A DNA stretch of 64,000 bases, from positions 520,001 to 584,000 of the forward strand of contig JAKTNV010000116.1 in assembly GCA_022747635.1 (NCBI GenBank), in the 5' to 3' direction. Source of the stretch: Hetaerina americana. Lineage: Eukaryota > Arthropoda > Insecta > Odonata > Calopterygidae. Positions 37,258 through 48,440 of this stretch are shown here, in pieces (within the stretch, counting starts at the first letter, position 1; every line of letters starts with the position of its first letter). The notes beneath the pieces were generated by a model. It was not told the origin of the DNA. It did no database searches and saw only the letters and a list, made by a program, of their open reading frames with translations. Made by a program: the position numbers and the translations under genes.

Positions 37258-37312
37258 TAATATTTTGCATAATACCCTGTAAGCGACTGCTAGGATGTGT
37301 GGCAGGGGATGA
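37258..37312 (-). mobile_element. Decayed CR1-like LINE 3' end
   Basis: On the minus strand CCCCTGCCACACATCC, a short spacer and CAGGGTATTA reproduce the CR1-like 3' hairpin. The outer stem is CCCTG (37307-37303) with CAGGG (37279-37275). Relative to the main family one C-G pair is replaced by T-A. No coding sequence is left. Confidence 0.55.
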
Positions 37313-39221
37313 TTACACACTAGACTATTTTTGACACAAAATAAATTTCCTTTCGTTACCTTAAATCCAATGCTTAAAATGAAAAATGGCTTCCGATGTA
37401 AATTCGGTTTTCGGGGATTTCTTCTCCAAAACGAATGTTTCAGACGGATTCCATCTGGGAGGAGTCATTTTGTCTTCAGCAAGTGACAGAAGTATTTAAG
37501 TCTTCAACGGGCTTACCATTTCACAACGTAAAGGTTATCTAAATGAAAAATATTATTTTGCGGTCGCATCGCAAAATATTGTGGCTATTCGTTCTAGTAT
37601 CTGTGATCCTGTAATCTATGCAAACGTCCGCCGTTAGGAAAAGTGGCCCAAGTAACGCAGCTCAGTGTTATTGTAAATGGCCGGTTGAGAATATAAGGTC
37701 CTTGTAAGATGGATATTTTCCCTGGGGAGTCGAGAAGGAGTAGGAGTTAGGTCATCACCCGTAAATGGTATTCACGCCTTACTCCAGCAATTTCTCATTC
37801 AACTTGCCCAAATTCGACAATAACTACTTTGGAAAGAGTGTTTTGCACTTCAAGATGTCTATCGTCTATTATAAGTTGCTTTTAAATGAGCCAATATACG
37901 ACGCTGGAAATCATCATGGAAGAATTTTTTGTAGCATTTCAAAACGTAACAGTTTTTTTCACCTTGCATCTTTTTTTTGGCCCATTCCTTGGCTTCATAT
38001 CCATAGAAAGTCCTCCCTTTCTTTTTCCATTCCCCCTGTCATTTTCCGCATCAGTAGCGTCTCCTCCGCTCTCCTCAGAGCGCATAGATGAGTGCCTCCG
38101 GACCTTTCCCATCCATTTGAATTTAATGAGTATCCCCGAGGCTCCTAAACCCCCCCTCCCCCGTCCACATTGCAATGTTTATGGAGTAGCTCCCACTTTC
38201 CTTTCTCTGCCCAAAACGGTGCGCTTCAGAAGTAACGCGTTAGTGTGAGCATGTCCAGCTTCCGACCTTGATAACAAAGTGTCCATAAAAAATTTGGCTC
38301 CCCTAACACCCGCACTCAGGACCATAGTTGGTCGATTATAATTGAATCCTTGATTACTTCAAGTCGACGTTCTTTACAATTAAGGAGAGGAAAGAATGTT
38401 TTCCTTTTCTTTTATTGCAGCCCTGGTAATACATAGACTAACGCAGTGACATAGTTTAAAATTTAATTTTAGTAATTTTCATTCAAAGCTCCAAGGCTTG
38501 ACAAATAAAAATTGTCAGTTTCCATGACACTTTTTTTTATGCAGCAGTACCATCGAATTATACTTTGCATTTTAATCTTGGAAAGTAAAGGCATTTTAAC
38601 GATTTAATTCCATTCACATGCATCTCTAAATGAAAAATAATATTATTGTGACTGTTCTAAGAATAAGAAGGCTAGCACAATCCTATCATTTTCAAGCGAA
38701 CGCTGTAGCGTCTAAAAGTGGGTGATTACTCCGTTCGAAAAGGAGCGTCTATTAATGACTCAGCCATCACTTGGGCAGATGAGCATCATTGTCGCACCAG
38801 CTCCTTCCCTTCTATTACCAGGAGGGAGGAGGAAGTGTGCGGGGGGAGGAGGGGGTGGCGCCAGTTTGAAAGGACACCTGGAAATGTGCAGGTAAGACAC
38901 ACATTTCCCCCGTGAAAGTTGGCGTCCCTGAGTGGGACGACAGCATAGGACTCATAATATGCTTGATTTCAAACGGCCTTTTAGAGCGGGCATGGGTGCG
39001 CTGACTGCGGCGTCATCGTGTTCGTCCAAGGCTTAAATCCCGGTCAGCTCCCACATCTTTATTGGGCGGGAAGGTTGAGCATTATGCTGAACAGCGCATG
39101 GTCGCAATTTTCAAAATTCAATTTCTCTGCGTGTGAGAACGGAGCAATCGCCCAATTCTTGTAGAATGTGAAAATATTCAGAAGTAATTGTACATAGGTA
39201 TGCATGTGTATATACATATAA

Positions 39222-39232
<11 letters not shown>
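37313..39232. other. Non-coding stretch
   Basis: No supported gene. At 38990-39055 a weak tRNA-like box B (GGCTTAAATCC) occurs. At about 37747-37765 GTTAGGTCATCACCCGTAAA faintly resembles the LINE 3' UTR end. Confidence 0.3.

Positions 39233-39284
<52 letters not shown>
39233..39284. repeat. (TA)n microsatellite, left of the RTE-like copy
   Basis: About 50 bases of TA dinucleotide, preceded by AAATATA units, abutting the 3' end of the minus-strand RTE-like element. Confidence 0.9.
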
Positions 39285-39289
<5 letters not shown>

Positions 39290-39378
39290 AGGTAATCTAC
39301 CGGTTAAGGTAGGTTTTTGGAGGGACATAATTACTAATTAAATAATTTGTGACCCCTAGCAAAACACTACATCCTACT

Positions 39379-39618
39379 CTACATCAGGTCCCTCTTAAGC
39401 TCTGAGTACTTTCTTCCTCCTTCATCCCGTCCAACATCCTTATCCTGTTCCTTCCCTTTCCTCGTTTGCCAAATAAGAATAGGAACTAAAACTGATCTCA
39501 CAAAGTCTCCCGGCCAGATTCCTTCCTCATAAGTACTACGGATCAGCCCATATAGCCTCTTCCTCCCACATTTTCCTAAGCATTTTAATAGTTCCGCGGG
39601 AATGTTATCCACACCCAC
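39379..39618 (-). pseudogene. RTE-like RT start fused to C-terminal tail
   Basis: Reads GVDNIPAELLKCLGKCG and FVRSVLVPI, the RT entry motifs, then switches directly to TRKGKEQDKDVGRDEG, which lies about 1.15 kb further on in the plus-strand copy. The fusion is a deletion scar in a frame that happens to stay open. No catalytic residues of RT remain. Confidence 0.8.
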
Positions 39619-39933
39619 GGCCTTATTTAGCTTAATGTCCCTTAATGCCCTTTCTATCTCATCGTCGAGGATGCCTGGGCCTAAGCTATCTTCCTTTACG
39701 TCATGTTCCTTTTCAATGTCTAACTTTGTAGGTCAAAGTTCTTTACTATACTCCTTCCATCTCTCTTGGATCTTTCCTGAGTCAACTATTACCTTACCCG
39801 CCTTATCTCTAACTGTTAGCATAGCTCTTCCTTTCTTACTTCCCGATAACGATTTAACTTTGCTGTACAGCGCACCAATTTCACCCTTCCTCTGCAGACT
39901 TTCCATATCCTCGCACTGCGTCTTCCACCATGC

Positions 39934-40362
39934 TTATTTTGCTTTATTTGCTGCCCGACTCAATTTATTGTTTAATTCATTGTACTTCATTTTGCCCAAC
40001 TCTGTATTTACATTCTTCCATTTTCGCCGCTGATCCATCTTTGTAATCATCTCATCCGTGATACATGGTTTCCTAGTCCTTTTAGCATTAACGGTTCCAA
40101 TAGTGTCATTTGCGGCTTTAGACAACCCTTTCTTGATACTTTCCCATTTTTCCTCGATAGCACTCAGCTCTTTGCCATCCTCCATGATTTCCTCTGCCAC
40201 AAGTTCTAACTCCTTCTTTTTCAAACCATTTAATGCGTCTACGTTCCATTTTCTAACTCGCCGCCCCTGCCTTATCTTTTTGAAACGTACGCTATATTTC
40301 ATAACCACTAAATTGTGGTCTGAGTCCGCATCCACTCCCGGGAAGCTGTGCGAATTTATCAA
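39934..40362 (-). pseudogene. RTE-like endonuclease C-terminus and linker
   Basis: An open 142-codon stretch beginning near the last EN block, DADSDHNLVVMK (Asp-His catalytic pair), followed by a basic helical linker before RT. It continues the protein of 40483-41073 after a frame change. Confidence 0.8.
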
Positions 40363-40482
40363 ACTGTTCCTAAACCTGTGTCTAACCAGAAAAATAATCT
40401 AGCTAATACCTTTCTAAATCACCTGGCATTTTTCATGTATACCTACGTCTTTTGTGGTGTCTAAACCAAGTGTTGGTGATGA

Positions 40483-41070
40483 CTAGCCCCTGTCTCCTGC
40501 AGAGCTCAAATGCTTTTTTCCCCGGTCATTCCTCGTGTCGAAACCGTAGTCCCCGACCTCATCACCATCTCTTACTTCGCCTACTGTCGCATTCCAATCC
40601 CCCATCAATATCAAATGTTTCCCTGCGGGAACACACGCGATTATGTCCTCTAACTGATCGTATATCCTATCGACTTCTTCCTCCGTATGGTTGCTCGGTG
40701 GCATGTATACCTGAATAATAACCAAGTTCGTCAGTTCTGCTTTTATCTCTATTAGTAATAACCTATCCGTTACCTACTATATGTTGACTGCGCTTCTTCC
40801 TACCTCTTCATTTAATACTATGGCAACCCCTCGTTGACTCTCGTCCCCGCCGTTGTATATTATTCTATAATTAACACTCCAGTAATCCCCGCTATCCTTC
40901 CATCTCACCTCGTGATCCGTGAGATTCTCCAGTTTCCCTGTCCTCATCATCGTCCTAATATTCCACGTTCCTATTCTTACTAACTTGGCCTTCTCCTGCG
41001 TCTTCTGTCCTGTTGCTGCCGGTTTTCCCTTGCAAGGGTTTCGTGGGATGACGACCGCGGAAGCATATAA

Positions 41071-41073
<3 letters not shown>
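40483..41073 (-). pseudogene. RTE-like endonuclease, N-terminal part, broken
   Basis: Contains the EN opening motif IGTWNIRTM, then HEVRWK (catalytic Glu) after an apparent deletion. A frame break follows, then VYMPPS and LILMGDWNATVG (Asp/Asn pair). The upstream reading frame runs out into the (TA)n tract, so its start is lost. A stop near 40777 and a frameshift near 40725-40777 break the protein. Confidence 0.8.

Positions 41074-41074
<1 letters not shown>

Positions 41075-41134
<60 letters not shown>
41075..41134. repeat. (TA)n microsatellite, right of the RTE-like copy
   Basis: About 60 bases of near-perfect TA repeats adjoining the 5' truncation point of the element. Confidence 0.9.
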
Positions 41135-41135
<1 letters not shown>

Positions 41136-41219
41136 CCATAAACAAAGTAATCAACCCGAAGGTTGTTTCGTTAGGTGATGATAGAGTTCACTAAGTACTA
41201 AGCCAAATAGCGTGTGAAA

Positions 41220-41405
41220 TTCACACATTAGTAGCCAGTTCCTTTCCCTGCGCCAGTAATGGTTTCCCAGGAAGATTTGGTGCCCGAAAAATCACACAAC
41301 TTGGGTGGATCTGCAGGTGCCCAGAGTGGCTTGCTGGGAATCGAACCCGGGACGATCTGATCAGTAGTTCAACGCTCTGCCCCTGGACTACCGCAACACT
41401 TTCAC
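41220..41405 (-). mobile_element. tRNA-derived SINE
   Basis: On the minus strand box A TAGTCCAGGGG (41390-41380) and box B GGTTCGATTCC (41347-41337) are spaced as in a tRNA. A body of about 115 bases follows, ending near TGTGTGAATTTCACAC. The head is intact but does not form a complete tRNA cloverleaf. The body has no match to the other SINE candidates that I can see. Confidence 0.6.
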
Positions 41406-41838
41406 CCACGTACACACACAAACACACATATACAGTATGGTTTCCGGTTGGTTTCCGTGTATACACCTTTATATACGGAAACCAAGTTTTAGAAGTGCCT
41501 GAATCGGAGTGGAAAAAATGCTACGAAAATTGGTTCGAGCGCATGTAAAATTGTATTGATTATCATGGAGAATACTTCGAAAAACCATAATAAAGCTGTT
41601 TGCAGCAATAAAGTAATGTCTTTAAGTTATTAGGCTGAAAATATAAATAGCAACCCTCTTATAGACGTACAATCTTCTCTTCCTTGAGAAAGGTGGCTTG
41701 ACCACCAAAATTTCGAAAACGTGTTTCTTTTCTGTTTTGGGTGTTTCTTTGTTTTTGCCCACCTGTGCTAATTTCATGTACATTATCATTCACACCCCTG
41801 AGACTTTATATTTAAATATAAATTTAAATAAATAAATA

Positions 41839-41869
<31 letters not shown>

Positions 41870-42880
41870 TTATATAAAGATGGTTGTGCCACCACTGAAA
41901 TATCAAAAGAGAAAGATTGTGAATGCGTATTTATGTTTTTCAAGGTTTTATGCCATATATACCGGTATATATGTAAAAACAACACCTAATTAAGGTAAAA
42001 TGTATTTTTCAAATGCAAAATCTTCATTAAACTACCGGAATGATGGGAAATGAAACTTGATTATGAAATCAATTGATGGATTTAGTGTTTTCTCTCTTGA
42101 ATATTTAATGTGATGCCAGCAGTTATTGAAATGAGAAGTTACCATGAAACAAATCTCCTCAGTAAGCATTTTTTCTGTCGACCAACTTCCTCAAAATTCC
42201 AACTCCCGCCCGTCCGTAACACAAAACGTAAAGAGAGCGAGCGCTCTCGTCTTTCATCCCAGGCCCTCCCGCGTCCACCTGAGGTGGCCTTCGAATGCTA
42301 TGCGAGGGAGATCAATCATGTTGATCCACTTGGAGTATTCTCTTCAACTCTAGCTAACTATACTTGCCTTTCAAAAAATTCTGCGGAAATACATATTCTA
42401 AAACTGTATTACCTGCTCAGAATGCGAATCTTCGGAGGTTCTGTTCTGATTTAAGACCAAAAAATATTAATACGACACGAAAATATTCGTTTAATACAAG
42501 AGAAATCGGGTACATAAAGTGATCATTTTCAGTGGGGGTGGGACATTTTTAAACATTCATGCTGAATCATTCCAGTTGTGCAAATATTTTGAGCCCTTAT
42601 CCAAAAGCAAAATGGCAAGATGTTTCAATGATTGTGATCATTCTTCAATGCAATGGCCCTCATTGAAAATATTTTTTGATTACGGTTTGAAAATATCACT
42701 ATCGGAGAAATATACCGCAGATATTGCATTTGCTTAATGCCCACAGAGCAGCCAGGGATGCCGATGCCTCGACTGCGTGCGGTGCAACTCGACCGGCATA
42801 CGTATAAGGCGCTGACTAAATCACCCCGGATGATTATTAGGTATGCTCTGGTGCTCACCCCACGCTAAGTACGCACCCTC
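41406..42880. other. AT-rich non-coding stretch
   Basis: Contains a stem GGTGG-CTTGA-CCACC followed by GAAA at 41692-41718 (see findings) and a short (TA)-rich run at about 41836-41875. No gene. Confidence 0.35.
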
Positions 42881-43600
42881 AACGCGCCGCAAGCATCCCA
42901 CCCCGCGATCTTGTTGACATTTCGACCAGCCTCCCTATTCACTCGCTCTCCCCGCGCGTCAAGCCTCCCTCTCTCCCTTCCCCACACATATCCAACCGGC
43001 CCTCAAACACACACACCCCTCCCACCCTGTCGTTCCAGCCTCCCCCGAGAGCGAAATCAAGGCTTAATGCACTCTGGGGGGCGGGGGATGAAGGGGAAGG
43101 GTGACGCCTTGCTGGCAGGCAACCTCCCCAAGGTGAACCGCCCTCGCGGCCGGTTGTCCCACTACTATGCTTACTCCCCCGCCCTCCACCGCCCCCTCCT
43201 CCGGTTCCCATTCCCTGGCCCCCTTCTCCCCGAATCCCTCCACACCATCTCACCAAATCCCCACCCACCCCCACGCCCCCTCCCCCCGACGCCACTTCAT
43301 CCGTACCCCAGCATTCGTCGCAATGGGTGGTGGACCAAGAGAGAGACAGGGCTAGTAGCCCAGCGAGTGTCGCTTAGCACTGATGGAGGTGGACTGGCCA
43401 TCGTCCGCGTGTTAGAGTGTGAAATGGGGTCGTCCCCGCCCCACCCTCTTTCTCCCCTTCCGTCGCCCCCGCCCCACGGGACTCCCTGATATCCGCCCCA
43501 CCCCTCTTGCCCACAAATGTACCGCGCCTTCGTTTTTCCTTCCTCTTTCCATCCCCCGAGCAATTGGACCACAAATCTGAAGCCGGGGCGGGGTGGATGT
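42881..43600. other. GC-rich purine/pyrimidine island
   Basis: C-rich plus strand (43160-43310) with G-rich patches (43070-43110). Both strands are open in several frames with Pro/Gly-rich translations. No domain is visible. Confidence 0.4.
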
Positions 43601-46600
43601 CATTTTACAGTGGGTGGGCGTGCATGTGTGATGGTGTCTTAATAACCAGTGGCACCAGTAGTTGCTAATCATGGGGATGCGACGTTTTTTTCTGTCTGCA
43701 CGGAGACGTGCGTAATTAGTCGACTCGGGTGGGTCGTGAGGAAGCCGTCCGTTTTCTTTCGTGCCATTTGGTGGCGCGAAGTCTTAAGAACAAATAGCCC
43801 CCCGTGATATAGTCGGGTGTCGCAAAAAGAAACCGTTTCGTTCATTTCGCGCAGTTCTGTTCCATTATACTCCATGGAGAAGTTCCTCCCCTCCATCAAA
43901 AAACCTAATTCCGACATTAAATGTACTCTCTCACCGGAGATTGGTTTTGGAATAGCTTGTATTCAACGTTTCGGTCTTCACAGATATTAATTCCTGCTAC
44001 TTTCCCGTGGAGGCCATGGAGAAGTATTATGGAATGCAATTCATCCTCTCGAGTGCCTTATTTCAAGCGTGTAATTTGATCAGCGACACACGTTTCATCT
44101 CGAAATTCACACCGCAATGCTTTTTTTATGCGAGAATTCCTTTTTCGAAAGAAGCCCGCGCTCCCTCGTCCTCTCCGGCGAACCCTTTTCGGCCTGCGAC
44201 CGCTCTGGAGGCGCATTCATATGCCCACGGGAGCACTGTTTGCACAGCCCCGCTCCCCGCTCCGTCTCATCTCATCACCCCGATCGCCACTCCCCTCCCG
44301 CCTTGATCGACTCCGCCCACTTTTCCCCCGTGATTATAAATTCCGATGATTCCCTGTTATTTCTGCCGCGAGCGTATGTTTCCACCCGACGTCCTTGTAC
44401 ATACAACAAGAGAGTTCCCGGCCCGGTCTCTCTTCTCTTCCATCCGGTCCCACCTGCCCGCCGCCCCTCCCTCCCTCTTACCCATGCACAATCAGGAGTC
44501 ATTAGCAATGGAGCGAGTTCGCATTTGGTTTCTTCCTCTTCCCCTTTTCCGATGGCGACCACGCCGCTGCCGAAAAAAGCTTTGCGAACTCCGCTCCTTT
44601 CAGCAGCGCAAGATAAGCTGCTAATGGGTCTTGTTTGTGATTTTTACGCTGATCTCTTTTAGGCGCGTAATGTATGACTTTCAGCACTCCTTCCGTTATC
44701 ACCAGTTTAGTTTTTGCTGGTTGCCCAACGGAACTAATGGTGTACCTTCTGAATCCTTCTGACGAGATTCCATTCGCATTAATAAGGACACCGCGGGAAT
44801 ATTCTGACCTTCATTTATTTAGAAAATCGATCAAACAATGAATAGCTTTTCCATAACCAGTGGCATTTATCCATTGGTGACTTTCGTTCGCGGGCAATTA
44901 ATCAAGTCGATGTTACCTCTCAGGTTTGTTTAACGAAATAACGATGATGATGAATTATATTCGCATTTACTCACTAATGAAAACAAGGAAAGATATCATA
45001 AGTTTCACAATTAATGCGTTTTCGTTACATATATATTTTTATAGACTTATCCCGAAAGTTTGAGTTGAAACTGAGGTGAAAATTCCTCCAAGGTCTTTCA
45101 TATTTAAAATTGTATCTGGATTGCACTTTTACCAATTATCATAAATGAGAGTACTGCTTAAGTTTTTCTCGAGGGCTATAAAGGTTGATGGTTATTTTTC
45201 TACCTCAATGATTGCATTTAGAACTTGGCCATAAACTTTTTGTTGCCTGCTATTAAATTAAAAAGTAACACTCGCCAATAATCGTCAATATATTCAATTA
45301 GGAAACCTCTATCGCTTCGTTTACCCAAGGCATTCTCTTCGTCGACTCCGCAAAGCTATTACACCTACCACCAGGAATAGAAATGCCTCATGTGTGTCAA
45401 TTTAAATGTTCCACGCAGCAGGGAAATGATACTCAAACATGCAAAACCTAAATGAAAATACTTCATGGTTCTAGTATCTGTCTAGGTTTTTTGATATTTG
45501 TATTTTGCAATTTTCTTTAATATGCTTAATGTGGGAAAGAAATTTCGGCTCCATAATTTCTAATCAACTAGGCTAAATGTTGTATATTCTTTGGTAAAAT
45601 TCTCGTGCATAATTGAAACCAGCTGAAAGAAGGTCACGTTATACTTCCTATTTGTTACAAGATTAATTGATATAAATATCAAAATTACACACAAATAGTT
45701 TTTCCAGTAAAATATGTTTACCACACAGCAAAATGGTCGCTGACTATCAATTCGCTTTCCTTATGGCTTGATTCTGTAGGAATAAGCACCACTATGCTTC
45801 ATGTGTACATTCCCATACCAGAAAGTTCCATATTTGTCAACGCGCATTCACTTAATGTTTTGGTATTTTCAAGTCTTAAAATTTCGATGGATTCTCCACT
45901 CACTATATTATCTCGTTTGCAGGTGAACTCCAAATCAAATCATAAGATGAACCAGCGTTTCAACAATTTAAAATTCCCAACGATCCTTGAAAAGACCCGA
46001 CCGAACCTGCGCGGGGGAAGAACGATACTTGCATCACCCATCAGCTCGATGTGGCGATTCGCTTAAATGGTTTTCATTTCCTTCGCTTATTGATAAGTGC
46101 GCCGTTACCCCGGGCGGGAATGATAAGTACATTCCGCGGTCTGGAAACCACTCACTCTCCCTCCCTTTCTCCCACTTATTTCCCACCGGCATATTGCCGT
46201 CCCAGAACGTTGAGAGTAGTACCGCCACGATTCGCCTTCGTCGATTTCTCATGAACCAGGGATTTTTTTTGGACTGAAAAAGCTAATGAATCTTGGAGCT
46301 ATCATTGAAATTTACGCTTCATCTCTTCTCCGATTGATTGCTGCTATCAGCCGGGATCATCTCGTTGCGTTGTTCCCCTCGCGAACGAAAGGGAAATTGA
46401 GCCAACTTATCATCTCTCCCTCCCTCTCTCCTCCTCGCCGTTATTTCCTGCGGACAACTTGGCGTCCCGTTGGCCATTCCCTCTCGCTCTCCTCCCAACA
46501 CGTGCCGAGGAATCGAGTTTGATCGAAAATATGTCTTTTGCGCGAAGCTTCGAGCAATTTCGTCGTTAACGGGAGAAAAACGGAGGTGATCAAGTCATTC

Positions 46601-47750
46601 ATAACCTTTTCAGTCAGCGGAGTTGTCGCCATTCTTGAGGTAAATAGAAGGAAAAATACCAGAGAAAAAGGGGGGGTTGAATGTTATCTACTTTCCCATT
46701 TTGTTGTTATTTACTGAGCAATTTCCCATTGCTTTGTTTTATATTGATAATAAGAGGCATTTTTTCACCATTCATTGTCTGAATATTAATTTATAAGTTT
46801 TATTTTCTATTCTTACACTCAATCATTAAATTCATAATCGCAATAGCTTTCCTTTGGATCATTTATGCATTTTACTGAGGAAATAACGCCATGCAAGGTG
46901 TCTGAATTGATGCTCGATAGAAATTTTTATTATTTATAAATAAATGATTATTGGGGTTCGTAGCAATGAAGTCAAAAGGTAGAAGCTATAGCGAGTCCAA
47001 CATGAAAACTTTCTAGGTTTTACAATGCCTCATATGTAAATTTTATTACTTTCTTATGTGTGCACTATACACTCTTTGACTGCGAATGCATTCCACTATA
47101 GCTATTAACAGTTTTATTCATGTCTACCTTTTACGTTAATGTGTAGCCCATAGGATAGATACGAAGCAGATCGTTAGCCAGTGGCTCTTATTTAATATCG
47201 GCTTCTTTAAACATTACTTTATACGCTCATAAAATTACCGTTAGAAAAGATATCGGACTCTTTTCTGGGGATGCAAAACCAAGAACGCATTATTTCATCG
47301 GAATATTGAGAAATATTAGTAATGAAAGTAATTATTTTTTGTCCAGGATCTGAACGTATTAATGCCTGTATGCTTGAAAGAGAGATGAATAGCTGTCAAA
47401 TCAATCAACTAAGTATCACAATGTTTTGTCGCAAGTTTGCACGAAATGAATGTCACGCAATGTAAAAGTGGACCTGTGAAATATTTCAAATATTATTTTT
47501 TTTAATCAATCAGATGCAGTCACCTGAACGCCTTCATGCCTTTGAATAATCGTTTCGGAATATCGAACCCTCCAATTTCCAATTCCCATCCACACACGCG
47601 GGTGTTCGCCATTTCATTCAAGCGACCAATGCTATCTCATCCTTATCACTCTCAGCAGAGCTGCCGTAGGGAGATCTATGATCTGCGCAACATTTTATGC
47701 CTCACTTATCAGTGGAGCCCGTGGCTGACTCCCTTTGGCCTTCCTTTCCA
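43601..47750. other. Non-coding stretch with smaller islands
   Basis: C/T- and CpG-rich patches at about 44150-44600 and 46120-46510 sit in AT-rich DNA. Open frames there are compositional. No gene, RNA or element is recognised. Confidence 0.35.
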
Positions 47751-48440
47751 CCACCCCAACTCGAGTTAGAGTTATCACATTCGCTTTCGTTTGAAACATT
47801 CACTCTCTCTGTCTCGTTCCCTGTTCTCCTTTCGGAGGGCGGTCGGGGAGGGAAGAGGAGGAAGGGGTGGCTGAAACGGCCAGTGGGGGAGGGAGCCCTT
47901 CCTCCCCGGCCCTTGCCAACCCCCTTCCCGCTCTTTTTTTCCTTTCCGCGGCGGCCGCGACTCTTCTCTGGGGAACGGGAGGGGATGGGGCGGAGGGGGG
48001 AGGGCGCCGACGGGGGAGGAGGGGTTGCCTTGTGGGCGTGGCGGAGGGACTGTGGAAGGACGGAGCAGCATCCCCCGCTCCAAATCTTCCACAATTGTCT
48101 TGTTTTCTGCCCTCCATGTGAACCGAGACAATGGCCGCTGATCACGCACCATTTCTGCCGGCGAGTCCGCGGCACGCCTTGTCGGTAAACGACGTCGGGA
48201 TGAGAGAGGATGGGGGGGCGGGGGGTTGCGTGCGGGGGAGGGTGGGAGGGATGGAGTGGGAGGAATGCGGGGGAAGGGCGGCGTGCAGAGCCGGGGGCGG
48301 CGTGCTGCCGTTGCAGTTCGGAGGAAACGGGGGTTGGCGGTGGTGGCGAGTGGTGAAATTACGAGGGGCATTATTGGTGTGCGCGTCTTCAAAGTATGCG
48401 TGGTAACGTCATTAAGAGAGAGAGAGTAGAGGGGGTGAGC
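47751..48440. other. GC-rich, G-run-rich island
   Basis: The plus strand is strongly G-rich at 47830-47900 and 47970-48050, and again at 48200-48330 (repeated GGGG and GGGAGGG runs suitable for G-quadruplexes). Overlapping frames up to 205 codons are open on both strands, which argues for composition and not coding. Confidence 0.4.

Larger units (their letters stand above)
39285..41073 (-). mobile_element. RTE-like LINE lacking most of its RT
   Basis: Same family as 20361-22089 (shared 3' UTR, 3' hairpin and GKEQD basic tail). On the minus strand it starts inside the region before the endonuclease (about 41073), covers EN and the start of RT as far as SVLVPI, then jumps at about 39479 to the C-terminal basic tail and 3' UTR. 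Motifs A, B and C of RT are therefore deleted. It lies directly between two (TA)n tracts, so no ordinary duplication can be told apart from the microsatellite. Confidence 0.85.

Noticed and set aside
37740..37770. Another CR1 3' UTR relic (GTTAGGTCATCACCCGTAAA)
   Set aside because: Resemblance to the LINE 3' UTR end is short, and no hairpin or tail accompanies it.
47775..48392. 205-codon minus-strand open frame
   Set aside because: It lies in a G/C-run island with at least three other long overlapping frames; Pro/Arg-rich, no domain.
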